Source of the DNA: Kutzneria buriramensis
Lineage (GTDB): Bacteria > Actinomycetota > Actinomycetes > Mycobacteriales > Pseudonocardiaceae
Length of the DNA: 64,000 nucleotides
Direction: 5' to 3'
Assembly: GCF_043575855.1 (NCBI RefSeq)
Contig: NZ_CP144375.1
Location: 10,354,001 to 10,418,000, forward strand
In this document: positions 34,830 through 62,515 of the stretch, in pieces
How the letters are laid out: the number at the start of each line of letters is the position of its first letter
Numbering within the stretch: the stretch's first letter is position 1
Notes under the pieces: model-generated
The model's database searches: none
What the model saw: the letters and a program-made list of their open reading frames with translations, nothing else
Told to the model about the DNA's origin: nothing
Translations under genes and position numbers: made by a program

Positions 34830-37800
34830 CTACCGATCGGACAGTCGCCCGATTTCGTTGTCGATGAAGTCGAAGATCTCCTGGGCCGACACCCGGTCGG
34901 CCGGTGCGGGCGGGGCGGTTTCGAGCCGGTCCAGGTCGGTGACCAGCCGGCGCAGCCGCGTGGCGATCTCGGTGCGCGTCGCGTCGTCCGGCCTGATACC
35001 GGACAGCGCGCGGTCCAGCCGGTCGAGTTCGGCCAGCACCTCGTCGGTATCGGACGGAGCCGGTTCGAGCACCAGCTCGGTGCCCAGCCGACCGGCCAGC
35101 GCCTCCGCCGTCGGGTAGTCGAAGATCAGAGTGGGTGCCAGCCGCAGGCCGGTCGCCGCGCTGAGCCGGTTGCGCAGCTCGACCGCGGTCAACGAGTCGA
35201 AACCCAGTTCCTTGAACGTCCGATCCGGGTCGACCGCCTGCGCGCCGGCATGGCCGAGCACGGTGGCCGCCTGCTCGCGGACCAGGTCGACGAGTGCCGC
35301 CGCCCGATCCGGGTCGGCGAGTCCGGCCAGGCGGCGGAGCAGCTTGTCCTCGTCGACCGCCGCCTCGGCGGCGCGCGGCACGGCGGTTGCCGCCAAACTG
35401 CGGAACAGCGGCCCCGCGTCGCGCAGCGCGGCCGGATCCAGCCCGCTGGCGACCAGCCCGGCTCGCTCCGCCGCCACCGCGCTGTCGAACAGGCGCAGGG
35501 CCTGTTCGTCGCCCAGCGGAACCAGTCCGGCCCGGCGCAGGCGATCGCGCTCGGCCCGGTCGAGCCGGGCGGTGATCCCGCTGGCGCGTGCCCACAGCCC
35601 CCATGCGATCGAGGTCGCCGGCAGGCCGAGCGATCGGCGGTGCTCGGCGAGTGCGTCGAGGAAGGTGTTGGCCGCGGCGTAGTTGCCCTGCCCGGCCCCG
35701 CCGAACACGCCGGCCACCGAGGAGAACAGCACGAACGCGGCCAGGTCGAGGTGCCGGGTGAGCTCGTGCAGATGCCAGGCCGCGTCCACCTTCGGCCGCA
35801 GCACGGCGGCAAGCCGCTCCGGGGTGAGCGAGTCGAGCACGCCGTCGTCGATCACGCCTGCGGTGTGCACCACGGCGGTGAGCGGGTGCGCCTGACCGAC
35901 CCTGGCCAGCAGACCGAGCACACCGTCCCGTGTGGACACATCGGCCGCGGCGACGTCGACCCGTGCGCCCAACTCCGTCAGCTCCGTCACCAGCTCGTCG
36001 ATGCCGGCGGCGGCCGGGCCGCCGCGGCTGGCCAGGAGCAGATGCCGGACACCGTGTGCGGTGACGAGGTGCCGCGCGGTGCTGGCGGCAAGGGCCCCGG
36101 TGCCGCCGGTGATCAGCACGGTGCCGTTCGGGTCGAGTTCGTGGGGAATGGTCAGCAACACCTTGCCGATGTGCTTGGCCTGACTGAGGAACCGGAACGC
36201 GTCCGGTGCCTGGCGCACGTCCCAGGCGGTGTGCGGGGACGGCCGCAGCGCACCGCGTTCGAACAGCGCGAGCAGTTCGGTCAGCATCTGCTGGATGCGG
36301 TCCGGGCCAGCGTCCATCAGCTCGAAGAACCGGTAGGCGACCCCGGGGTGCTCGGCCGCGACCCGATCCGGATCGCGGATGTCCGCCTTGCCCATCTCGA
36401 CGAATCGCCCGCCCGGCCCGAGCAGCCCCAGCGAGGCGTCCACGAACTCCTTGGTCAGCGAGTTCAGCACCACGTCGACGGCGCCGAACCGGTTGGCGAA
36501 GTCCAGCGTCCGCGACGACGCGATCCGGTCGTCGGCCAGGCCCAGCTCCCGCAGCACCGGCCACTTGCCGGGGCTGGCCGTGCCGTACACGTCGGCGCCA
36601 AGGTGCCGGGCCAGCTGCACGGCCGCCATGCCCACGCCGCCGGTGGCCGCGTGCACCAGGATCGACTCGCCCGGACGGAGTTCGGCCAGGTCGACGAGGC
36701 TGTAGTACGCGGTGAGCCACACGGCGGGGACCACCGCCGCCTGCGCGAAACTCCACTGGTCGGGCATCCGGCCGACCAGCCGGTGATCGGTCGCCGCGAC
36801 CGGGCCGATCGCGCCGGGGAACAGCCCGAACACCCGGTCGCCGACGGACAGCCCGGCCGCGTCGGGACCGACCTCGGTCACGACGCCCGCGCCTTCGCTG
36901 CCCAGCAGGATCTCGCCCGGGTACATGCCCAGCGCGAACAGCACGTCCCGGAAGTTCAGGCCGGCCGCGCGGATCGCCACCCGGATCTGACCGGCGCCCA
37001 GCGGCTGTTCCTCGATCTCCTGGAGCGCGAGGTGCTCCAGGGTGCCCCGGCCGTCCAGGCCGAGCCGCCAGGCGTCGGCGGCGGGTGCGATCAGGCCGCC
37101 GTGCGCGCGCCGGGACAGCCGGGTTGCGTGCAGCGCGCCGTCCCGGACGGCCAGCACGGGCTCGTCGCTCGCCAGCGCCGCCGGCAACGCCGCGGCGGAG
37201 TCACGGATGCCGATGTCCAGCAGAGTGATCCGGCCCGGATGCTCGGCCTGGGCGGACCGGACCAGGCCTCGAACCGCGGCGGCGGCGAGATCCCGGACCG
37301 GATCCCCGCCCACCACGCCGACCGCGTCGCGGGTCAGCACCACCAATCGGCTCGCGGCGAACCGCTCGTCGGCGAGCCACCGTTGCAGCACATCGAGCAC
37401 CCGACCGGTCAGTCGGTGCGTCGCCACGTCGAGCGGCAGCTCGGGGTCGCCGGCGACCGACAGGACGACAACCTCGGCCGGGTCGTCGAGCTGATCGGCC
37501 GGCAGCACGTCGGCCAGGCCGAACGGGTCGCCGCCGATGAGCTGGATCCGTGCCGGCGGCGGATTGTCGACAACGGGAAGCACCGACCAGTCGACTTGGT
37601 ACAGGCCGTCGGGCGTGGTCCGGTGCAGCGCGGTGAGTTGGGCCTTGTCGAGCGGCCGGACGGTGAGCGCGTCCGCGGTCAGGACCGGGGCGCCGCTCGG
37701 ATCGGCGACGAGCAGCGCGACGGTGTCCGCCCCGGCCGGCGTGATCCGGACCCGCAGCGCGGTCGTGCCGACCGCGTGCAGAGTCACCCCGGTCCAGGAG

Positions 37801-40800
37801 AACGGCAGCCCGGCCGAGTCGAGGGCGCCGAGGCCGAGCCCGTGCAGGACGGCGTCCAGCAGGGCCGGGTGGATGACGAACTCGGAGGCGTCCGCCCGCT
37901 GCTCGGCCGGAAGCGTGATCTCGCCGAAGATCTCGTCGCCGCGTCGCCAGCCCGTCTGGAAGCCCTGGAAGGCGGGCCCGTACTGGAATCCGACGGCCGC
38001 GAATCCCGCGTACAGCCCGCCGGTGTCGACGTGGTCGGCACCGGCCGGCGGCCAGTTGGCCAGCGTTTCGCGGATTGGCTCCGACGTCGGGCTCAGCCGA
38101 CCCGTCGCGTTGGTGGTCCACGGTGTCGGGTCGAGTGGGTCGTCCGCGCGGTGCGGCCGGGAATGCACCGCCACCGTGCGGAATCCGCGTTCGTCCGCTT
38201 GGTTGACGGCGACCTGGAGATCGATCGCCCCGTGCTCGGGCAGCAGGAGCGGCGCGGCGAGCACGAGTTCGTCGATCCGGTCGCAGCCGACCCGCTGGCC
38301 GGCCTGGAGCGCCAGTTCGACGAATCCCGTTCCTGGGAACAGCACCGCGCCGCCGACCGCATGCCCGGCCAGCCACGGGTGCGTGCGCAGCGCGATCCGC
38401 CCGGTCAACAGGAACCCGTCGCCGTCGGCCGGCCGGATCACGGCGCCGAGCAACGGGTGTCGCAGCGCGCCGAGACCCAGGTCGCCGGCGTCGCCGACGA
38501 CAGCCGGTGCGTCCAGCCAGAACCGCTTGTGCTGGAACGCGTAGGTGGGCAGTTCGACCACGGGCTGGTCGCCGAACACCGGCGCCCAGTTCACGGCCAC
38601 TCCGTGTACGTGGGCCGAGGCGATCGCGCCGACGAACGTCTCGACCTCGGGTCGGTTCTTGCGCTGGGCCGGGATGAGGACGGTGTCGTCGTCGAGGATG
38701 GCATCGACCAGTGGGGTGAGCACGGCATCGGGCCCGATCTCCAGGTACGTGCGCACACCCAGTTCGTGCAGGGTCTGGATGCCGTCCGCGAACCGCACGG
38801 TCTCGCGCACCTGCCGCACCCAGTAGTCCGGCGAGTCGAGCGACGCGCCCGGGTCCACGGTGGACACGATGGGGATGCGCGGCGCGTGGAAGGTGAGTCC
38901 GGCGGCCACCGCGGCGAATTCGGCCAGCATCGGTTCCATCAGCGGTGAGTGGAACGCGTGGCTGACCCGCAGCCATCGACTGTCCACATCGGTCAGTCCG
39001 GCCGCGATGTCGGCGAGTTCCTCGGCGTCGCCGGACAGCACCACCGCGTTCGGCCCGTTGATCGCCGCGATCGACACCCGATCGCCCAGATGCTCCGCGA
39101 CCCGCTCCGGCCTGCATCGCACGGCGAGCATGGCGCCGCCGGTCGGGAGGGCTTGCATGAGTCGGGCTCGTGTTGTGACGAGGGTGGCGGCGTCGGTGAG
39201 GTTCAGTATGCCGGCGATGTGTGCGGCGGCGATTTCGCCGATGGAGTGGCCGATGAGGTGGTCGGGGGTGATGCCGAAGGATTGGACGAGGTGGTGCAGG
39301 GCTACTTGGTACGCGAAGAGCGCCGGCTGGGTGTACCGGGTCTGGTTGACGAGGTCGGTGTCGTGGATGGCCTCGGTGATCGGGAGGCCGAGGGCCGTGC
39401 ACACCTCGTCGAAGGCCGTGGCGAAGGTGGGGTACGTGTCGTGGAGCCGTTGGCCCATGCCCTGTCGTTGGCTGCCCTGGCCGGTGAACAGGAACGCGAT
39501 CCGGCCGGGCGCGCCGGCCCGGGCCCGAATGATGTTCGGTGCGCTGGTGCCGTTCGCCAGGGCGCTCAGGCCGGCCAGGGCCTCGTCCCGGTCGGCCGCG
39601 ACGACCGCGGCCCGCTGCGGCAGACCGGCTCGGCTGGTGACCAGGGTGCGGCCGATGGCGGCCAGGTCGGCGTCCGGGTTCGTGACCAGGTGCGCGTGCA
39701 GCACGGCCGCCTGCCCGGCCAGTGGCCCGCGGGCCGTGAGCACCAGCGGCACCGGCCCGTCCACCGCGGCGGGGATTGGGTCCTCACCTGGCGGCGCGGC
39801 TTCGATGATGACGTGCGCGTTGGTGCCGCTGATGCCGAACGCGGACACCCCGGCCCGGCGCGGGTGATCGGTCTGCGGCCAGGGCGTCGGCTCGGTCAGC
39901 AGGTCGATCGATCCCGACGTCCAGTCCACCCGCTCGGACGGCGCGTCGACGTGCAGGGTCTTCGGCAGGATCCCGTGCCGCATGGCCATGATCATCTTGA
40001 TCACGCCGCCCACCGCCGCCGCGGCCTGCGTGTGGCCGATGTTGGACTTGAGCGAGCCGAGCAGCAGCGGTCGCTCGCGATCCTGGCCGTACGTGGCGAG
40101 CAGCGCCTGGGCCTCGATGGGGTCGCCGAGGGTGGTGCCGGTGCCGTGCGCCTCGACGGCGTCCACATCGGACGGACCGAGCCCGGCCGAGGCCAGCGCG
40201 GCACGGATCACGCGTTGCTGGGACGGGCCGTTCGGCGCGGTCAGGCCGTTGCTGGCGCCGTCGGAGTTGACGGCCGAGCCCCGGACGATCGCCAGCACCG
40301 GATGGCCGTTGCGCCGGGCGTCGCTCAGGCGCTCCACCACCAGCTGGCCCACGCCCTCGGAGAAGCCGGTGCCATCGGCGGAATCCGCGAACGCGCGACA
40401 CCGGCCGTCCGGCGACAGCCCGCGCTGCCGGCTGAAGTCCAGCAACAGATGCGGAGTCGCCATCACGGTGACCCCGCCGGCCAGCGCGAGATCGCACTCG
40501 CCGTTGCGCAGCGCCTGCGCGGCCAGGTGCAGCGCGACGACCGAGGAGGAACAGGCGGTGTCCACGGTCAGGGCGGGCCCGACCAGTCCGAACGCGTAGG
40601 CGACGCGGCCCGACGCCACGCTGTTGGCGTTGCCGGTGCCGAGGTAGCCTTCGAAGCCCGCCGGCGTGTTGTTCTCCAGCCGGGCCCAGTAGTCGTTCAC
40701 GTTGACCCCGGTGAACACGGCGGTTCGACTGCCCTGCAACGAAAGCGGGTCGATGCCGGCGCGTTCCACCGCCTCCCACGCGGTTTCCAGCAGCAGCCGC

Positions 40801-43800
40801 TGCTGCGGGTCGGTGGCCATCGCCTCCCGCGGATTGATGCCGAAGAAGTCGGCGTCGAACTGGTCGGCGTCGTACAGGAACCCGCCGTTTCGGGTGTATA
40901 CGGTGCCCTGGTGGTCCGGATCGGGGTGGTAGAGCTCATCCAGCCGCCAGCCGCGGTTGGCGGGGAACTCGCCGATCGCGTCCACACCGTCGATCAGCAG
41001 CTGCCACAGGTCCTCGGGCGAGCGCACGCCGCCCGGATACCGGCACGCCATGCCGACAACGGCGATCGGCTCATCGACCGGTGTCACCCGCGCCGCCGTC
41101 CGTGCGGTGACCGGTTCGCCGCCGATCTCGGCACTGAGGTGACCGGCCAGGGCGGCCGGCGTGGGGTGATCGAACACCAGGGTCGCCGGCAGCCGCAGGC
41201 CGGTGGCCGCAGCCAGCCGGCCGCGCAGCTCCACCGCGGTCAGCGAGTCGAAGCCGATTTCACGGAACGACCGCCCCGACTCGATCTCCTCGGTCCCGTC
41301 GTACTTCAACACCGCGGCCGCCGTCCGACGGATCACGTCCAGCAGTGCGGTGACGCGCTCCGCGTCGGGCAGGCCGGCGAGCCGGTCGGTCGGCCCGGCA
41401 GCCTCGGCGTCCGCGGCCGTCCGCCGCATCGGGACGGGTGCCGTGCGCGGGGCCGGCTCGGGTGCGACGACCAGTCGGCCGAGGTCGACGGGACGCAGGG
41501 CCAGCGTCTCGACCTCAGCGACCGGAGCACCGGTCGGGTCCGCGATGGTCACGGCGACCGTGTCCGGCCCGATCGGCGACACCCGCACCCGCACGGCGCG
41601 TGCGCCCACCGCGTGCAGCGCCACCCCGGTCCAGGCGAACGGCAGTGCCACCGGCGAACTCGGGTCGGACCGCTCGCCGACGGTGGCGGCGGCGAGTACC
41701 TGAACGGCCGCGTCGAGCAGCGCGGGATGCAGCCCGAAGCCGGCCACGCCCACCTCGTCCGGCAGGCGCGCTTCGCCGTACAGGTCGGCGCCGACCCGCC
41801 ACAGCGCCCGCAGGCCGTGGTAGCTCGGCCCGTAGCCGATCCCGAGATCGGCCAGCCGGTCGTAGAATCCGGCCAGATTCACCGGTTGTGCGTCGGCCGG
41901 TGGCCAGACCGCCAGGCCCTCCGGTTCTTGTGCCCCAGTGGCAAGGTAGCCAGTGGCAAGGTAGCCAGTGGCAAGGTAGCCGGTGGCGTGCCGGGTCCAG
42001 TCCTCACCGTGCCGGGCATGCACCGCGAACTCGCGCCGCCCCGTGCCGTCGGGCTCGGCCACCGTGACCTGCACATCGACTCCGTCGGCCGGCAGCGCCA
42101 GCGGCGCCACCACGAGCAGCTCCTCGATCCGGTCGCTGCCAACCTGATCGGCGGCGCGCAGCGCCAGTTCGACGAACGTGGGCGCGCTGACCAGCGTGGT
42201 GTCGCCGACACTGTGTTCGGCCACCCAGGGCTGATGCCGGGGCGCCAGGTGGCCGGTGAGCAGCGTTCCGGCGCCGTCGGCCAGCCGGATGCTGGCGCCG
42301 AGCAGAGCGTGTTCGGTGGCGGTCAGGCCGAGATCGGCCGTGTCGGCGGCCGCCTCCCGCGCGTCCAGCCAGTGCCTGCGGTGCTGGAACGGGTAGGTCG
42401 GTAGGTCCAGATGGCGGCCCGGTCCGGTACCGAACACCGTGCGCCAGTCCACGGTCGCCCCGTGGGTGTACGCGGTGGCAAGCGAGGTGAGAAAGCGGGT
42501 CCGGCCGCCCTCGTCTCGACGCAGCGATCCGGTCGCCAGCGCCGTTTCGCCGATGTCGGCCTCGTCCAGCGACTCCTGCACGCTGACCGTCAGCACCGGG
42601 TGCGGACTGGTCTCCACGAACAGCCGGTGGCCGCGTTCGATCAGGTGCCCGACGGTGTCGGCGAAGCGGACCGTGGCGCGCAGGTTGCGGAACCAGTACT
42701 CGGCGTCGAGACCAGTGGTGTCCACCTCCCTCGCGGTGACCGTGGAGTAGAACGGCACCTCGGCCCGGCTGGGCGTGATGTCGGTGAGCACGTCGAGCAG
42801 GTGTTCGCGCAGCGGCTCGACCTCGGCCGAGTGCGATGCGTAGTCCACCGGGATGACCCGGGCCCGGATGCCGTCCGACTGGCAGCCGGCCACGAACCGC
42901 GCGAGGGCGTCCGCGTCACCGGAGATGACGGTCGACTGTGGACCGTTGACGGCGGCCACGCTCAGTTCCGCCCCGATCCGCGCCGCGGCCCGGTCGGCCG
43001 GCAGCGCCACCGAGGCCATCCCGCCCGTCCCCGCGATCCGGCGGATCGCCTTGCTGCGCAACGCGACCACCTTCGCGGCATCGGCCAGCGACAGCGCGCC
43101 GGACACGTAGGCGGCCGCGATCTCGCCCTGGGAGTGGCCCACCACGGCGGCCGGTCGAACGCCGTGCGAGCGCCACAGCTCGGCCAGCGACACCATCACC
43201 GCGAACAGCGCGGGCTGAACCACATCGACCCGCTCCAGCGACGGCGCGTCGCCCGTGCCGCAGATCAGGTCGAGCAGCGACCAGTCCACGTGCGGCGCCA
43301 GCGCCTCGGCGCAGGCGTGCAGCTGCGCGGCGAACACCGGCGACGTTTCCAGCAGCTCCCGGGCCATGCCCGGCCACTGCGAACCCTGGCCGGGAAAGAC
43401 GAACACCACCGGCCCGGACTCGGCCACAGCCGGCGGCACCACGGTGGCGGCACTCTCCCCGGCGGCCAGTGCGGCCAGCCCGGCGGCCAGCTCCTCGGCG
43501 TTGGCGCCGATCACGGCCGCCCGGTGGGGAAGGGCCGCCCGCTCGGTCGACAGCGCCCGGCCGAGCTCGGCGGCCGCCACGTCCGGCTCGGCCAGCACGA
43601 ACTCACGCAGCCGCGCCGCCTGGTCGGCCAGCGCGGTCGCGGACCGGGCCGACACCAGCAGCGGCACGGCGCCAATCGAATCGCCGGCGTCGATCGGAGC
43701 AGCGTCAACGGGATCGGCGGCGGGTGCCTCTTCCAGGATCAGGTGGGCGTTGGTGCCGCCGACCCCGAACCCCGACACCCCGGCCCGCCGTGGCCGGTCA

Positions 43801-45104
43801 CCGGCCGGCCAGGCGACCGGCTCGGTGAGCAGCGACACCGCTCCGGCCGACCAGTCCACCTGCGGTGACGGCTGTTCGACGTGCAGTGTCCTGGGCAGAA
43901 CCCCGTGCCGCAGCGCCTCGACCAGCTTGATCACGCTGGCCGCGCCGGCGGCGGCCTGGGTGTGGCCGATGTTGGACTTGATCGAGCCGAGCAGCAGGGG
44001 TTGTTCGCGGTTCTGGCCGTAGGTGGCGAGTAGGGCGTGGGCTTCGATGGGGTCGCCGAGGGTGGTACCGGTGCCGTGGGCCTCGACGGCGTCCACATCG
44101 GACGGTCGCAGCCCGGCCGCGGCGAGTGCGGCGCGGATCACGCGTTGCTGCGAAGGCCCGTTCGGCGCGGTCAGCTGACTGCTCCGGCCGTCCTGGTTGA
44201 CCGCGGAACCCCGGATCACCGCCAGCACGGGATGGCCGTTGCGCCGGGCGTCGGACAGCCGTTCCAGCGCGAGAATGCCGACGCCTTCGGCCCAGCCGGT
44301 GCCGTCCGCGCCGGCCCCGAAGGCCTTGCACCGCCCGTCCGGGGACAGGCCCCGCTGCCGGCTGAACTCGATGAACGTGTTCGGCGTCGCCATCACCGTG
44401 ACGCCGCCGGCCAGCGCCAGCTCGCACTCGTCGTTGCGGAGGGCCTGGGCGGCGAGGTGCATGGCGACCAGTGATGACGAGCAGGCGGTGTCGACACTGA
44501 CCGCCGGACCGGTCAGGCCGAAGGTGTAGGACACGCGACCGGATGCGACGCTGCCGGCACTCCCGGTGCCGAGGTATCCCTCGAAGCCGTCCGGTGTGCG
44601 GCCGAGCAGGCGCAACGCGTAGTCGTCGTACATGATCCCGGTGAAGACGCCGGTTCGGCTGCCGTGCAACGAAAGCGGGTCGATGCCGGCGCGTTCCACC
44701 GCCTCCCAGGAGGTTTCCAGCAGCAGCCGCTGCTGCGGGTCGATCGCCGCCGCCTCGCGTGGGTTGATCCCGAAGAACGCGGCGTCGAACTGGTCGGCGT
44801 CGTGCAGGAAGCCGCCGGCGCGGGTGTAGACCTTGCCGGGCCGGTCCGGATCGGGGTCGTAGAGCTCGTCGAGCGGCCAGCCGCGATTGGTCGGGAACTC
44901 GGAGATCGCGTCGACGCCGCCGTCGACGAGCCGCCAGAGATCCGCCGGGGTGCGCACCCCGCCGGGGAAGCGGCAGGCCATGCCGATGATCGCGATGGGC
45001 TCGCCGGCGCGGGTTTCCACGTCCCGCAGGCGCTGTCGCGTCTTCTGCAGGTCACCGGTCACCCGGCGGAGGTAGTCCCGCAGCTTGTCCTCGTTGCTCG
45101 TCAT
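34830..45104 (-). CDS. Type I PKS, modules 4 and 5
   Basis: Protein of 3424 residues. Module 4 has a docking helix, KS (Cys about 205), AT (GHSQGE about 657 and YASH about 755, the methylmalonyl-CoA signature), a DH-like domain (about 940-1200) and ACP (about 1285). It has no KR, and the DH motif reads HSVGDTTLVS instead of HxxxGxxxxP, so the beta-keto group should remain. Module 5 has KS (Cys about 1515), AT (HAFH about 2048, malonyl), DH with an intact HAVGGAVLFP (about 2248), ER (LNFRDVL about 2716; ATGGVGMAAVQ about 2825), KR (about 3000; GGTGALAA with the last Gly replaced by Ala, IDD B-type motif) and ACP (about 3300), giving full reduction. The C-terminal docking segment ends IFDFIDNEIGRLSDR. 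It lies 27 bp behind the previous PKS gene. Confidence 0.93.
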   Translation of the reverse strand: MTSNEDKLRDYLRRVTGDLQKTRQRLRDVETRAGEPIAIIGMACRFPGGVRTPADLWRLVDGGVDAISEFPTNRGWPLDELYDPDPDRPGKVYTRAGGFLHDADQFDAAFFGINPREAAAIDPQQRLLLETSWEAVERAGIDPLSLHGSRTGVFTGIMYDDYALRLLGRTPDGFEGYLGTGSAGSVASGRVSYTFGLTGPAVSVDTACSSSLVAMHLAAQALRNDECELALAGGVTVMATPNTFIEFSRQRGLSPDGRCKAFGAGADGTGWAEGVGILALERLSDARRNGHPVLAVIRGSAVNQDGRSSQLTAPNGPSQQRVIRAALAAAGLRPSDVDAVEAHGTGTTLGDPIEAHALLATYGQNREQPLLLGSIKSNIGHTQAAAGAASVIKLVEALRHGVLPRTLHVEQPSPQVDWSAGAVSLLTEPVAWPAGDRPRRAGVSGFGVGGTNAHLILEEAPAADPVDAAPIDAGDSIGAVPLLVSARSATALADQAARLREFVLAEPDVAAAELGRALSTERAALPHRAAVIGANAEELAAGLAALAAGESAATVVPPAVAESGPVVFVFPGQGSQWPGMARELLETSPVFAAQLHACAEALAPHVDWSLLDLICGTGDAPSLERVDVVQPALFAVMVSLAELWRSHGVRPAAVVGHSQGEIAAAYVSGALSLADAAKVVALRSKAIRRIAGTGGMASVALPADRAAARIGAELSVAAVNGPQSTVISGDADALARFVAGCQSDGIRARVIPVDYASHSAEVEPLREHLLDVLTDITPSRAEVPFYSTVTAREVDTTGLDAEYWFRNLRATVRFADTVGHLIERGHRLFVETSPHPVLTVSVQESLDEADIGETALATGSLRRDEGGRTRFLTSLATAYTHGATVDWRTVFGTGPGRHLDLPTYPFQHRRHWLDAREAAADTADLGLTATEHALLGASIRLADGAGTLLTGHLAPRHQPWVAEHSVGDTTLVSAPTFVELALRAADQVGSDRIEELLVVAPLALPADGVDVQVTVAEPDGTGRREFAVHARHGEDWTRHATGYLATGYLATGYLATGAQEPEGLAVWPPADAQPVNLAGFYDRLADLGIGYGPSYHGLRALWRVGADLYGEARLPDEVGVAGFGLHPALLDAAVQVLAAATVGERSDPSSPVALPFAWTGVALHAVGARAVRVRVSPIGPDTVAVTIADPTGAPVAEVETLALRPVDLGRLVVAPEPAPRTAPVPMRRTAADAEAAGPTDRLAGLPDAERVTALLDVIRRTAAAVLKYDGTEEIESGRSFREIGFDSLTAVELRGRLAAATGLRLPATLVFDHPTPAALAGHLSAEIGGEPVTARTAARVTPVDEPIAVVGMACRYPGGVRSPEDLWQLLIDGVDAIGEFPANRGWRLDELYHPDPDHQGTVYTRNGGFLYDADQFDADFFGINPREAMATDPQQRLLLETAWEAVERAGIDPLSLQGSRTAVFTGVNVNDYWARLENNTPAGFEGYLGTGNANSVASGRVAYAFGLVGPALTVDTACSSSVVALHLAAQALRNGECDLALAGGVTVMATPHLLLDFSRQRGLSPDGRCRAFADSADGTGFSEGVGQLVVERLSDARRNGHPVLAIVRGSAVNSDGASNGLTAPNGPSQQRVIRAALASAGLGPSDVDAVEAHGTGTTLGDPIEAQALLATYGQDRERPLLLGSLKSNIGHTQAAAAVGGVIKMIMAMRHGILPKTLHVDAPSERVDWTSGSIDLLTEPTPWPQTDHPRRAGVSAFGISGTNAHVIIEAAPPGEDPIPAAVDGPVPLVLTARGPLAGQAAVLHAHLVTNPDADLAAIGRTLVTSRAGLPQRAAVVAADRDEALAGLSALANGTSAPNIIRARAGAPGRIAFLFTGQGSQRQGMGQRLHDTYPTFATAFDEVCTALGLPITEAIHDTDLVNQTRYTQPALFAYQVALHHLVQSFGITPDHLIGHSIGEIAAAHIAGILNLTDAATLVTTRARLMQALPTGGAMLAVRCRPERVAEHLGDRVSIAAINGPNAVVLSGDAEELADIAAGLTDVDSRWLRVSHAFHSPLMEPMLAEFAAVAAGLTFHAPRIPIVSTVDPGASLDSPDYWVRQVRETVRFADGIQTLHELGVRTYLEIGPDAVLTPLVDAILDDDTVLIPAQRKNRPEVETFVGAIASAHVHGVAVNWAPVFGDQPVVELPTYAFQHKRFWLDAPAVVGDAGDLGLGALRHPLLGAVIRPADGDGFLLTGRIALRTHPWLAGHAVGGAVLFPGTGFVELALQAGQRVGCDRIDELVLAAPLLLPEHGAIDLQVAVNQADERGFRTVAVHSRPHRADDPLDPTPWTTNATGRLSPTSEPIRETLANWPPAGADHVDTGGLYAGFAAVGFQYGPAFQGFQTGWRRGDEIFGEITLPAEQRADASEFVIHPALLDAVLHGLGLGALDSAGLPFSWTGVTLHAVGTTALRVRITPAGADTVALLVADPSGAPVLTADALTVRPLDKAQLTALHRTTPDGLYQVDWSVLPVVDNPPPARIQLIGGDPFGLADVLPADQLDDPAEVVVLSVAGDPELPLDVATHRLTGRVLDVLQRWLADERFAASRLVVLTRDAVGVVGGDPVRDLAAAAVRGLVRSAQAEHPGRITLLDIGIRDSAAALPAALASDEPVLAVRDGALHATRLSRRAHGGLIAPAADAWRLGLDGRGTLEHLALQEIEEQPLGAGQIRVAIRAAGLNFRDVLFALGMYPGEILLGSEGAGVVTEVGPDAAGLSVGDRVFGLFPGAIGPVAATDHRLVGRMPDQWSFAQAAVVPAVWLTAYYSLVDLAELRPGESILVHAATGGVGMAAVQLARHLGADVYGTASPGKWPVLRELGLADDRIASSRTLDFANRFGAVDVVLNSLTKEFVDASLGLLGPGGRFVEMGKADIRDPDRVAAEHPGVAYRFFELMDAGPDRIQQMLTELLALFERGALRPSPHTAWDVRQAPDAFRFLSQAKHIGKVLLTIPHELDPNGTVLITGGTGALAASTARHLVTAHGVRHLLLASRGGPAAAGIDELVTELTELGARVDVAAADVSTRDGVLGLLARVGQAHPLTAVVHTAGVIDDGVLDSLTPERLAAVLRPKVDAAWHLHELTRHLDLAAFVLFSSVAGVFGGAGQGNYAAANTFLDALAEHRRSLGLPATSIAWGLWARASGITARLDRAERDRLRRAGLVPLGDEQALRLFDSAVAAERAGLVASGLDPAALRDAGPLFRSLAATAVPRAAEAAVDEDKLLRRLAGLADPDRAAALVDLVREQAATVLGHAGAQAVDPDRTFKELGFDSLTAVELRNRLSAATGLRLAPTLIFDYPTAEALAGRLGTELVLEPAPSDTDEVLAELDRLDRALSGIRPDDATRTEIATRLRRLVTDLDRLETAPPAPADRVSAQEIFDFIDNEIGRLSDR
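39121..39302. repeat. AT5 tract identical to the AT3 tract (copy 1)
   Basis: 182 bp identical to 48049-48230, with only a few mismatches over the next 46 bp. It encodes the AT segment around GHSIGEIAAAHIAGILNLTDAATLV. Its codon usage is less GC-biased at third positions than the flanks, suggesting recent gene conversion. Confidence 0.8.
41935..41979. repeat. Three tandem 15-bp units inside the module 4 DH-like domain
   Basis: The unit CCAGTGGCAAGGTAG (plus strand) is repeated three times perfectly, followed by a degenerate partial fourth. On the coding strand it repeats the peptide LATGY in frame. It lies in the DH-like domain that has lost its catalytic motif. Confidence 0.9.
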
Positions 45105-45131
45105 GCGATGTCGTCCGTCCCCCGGAACCGG

Positions 45132-62480
<17,349 letters not shown>

Positions 62481-62515
62481 CGCGGGGTTGTGCCTCCTCG
62501 TGCGAAGCGGACGAC

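Noticed and set aside
32185..35118. Long plus-strand open frame of 977 codons opposite the PKS genes
   Set aside because: It is antisense to highly conserved KS and AT motifs, its translation is Arg/Gly/His-rich low-complexity sequence, and such shadows are common at this GC content.
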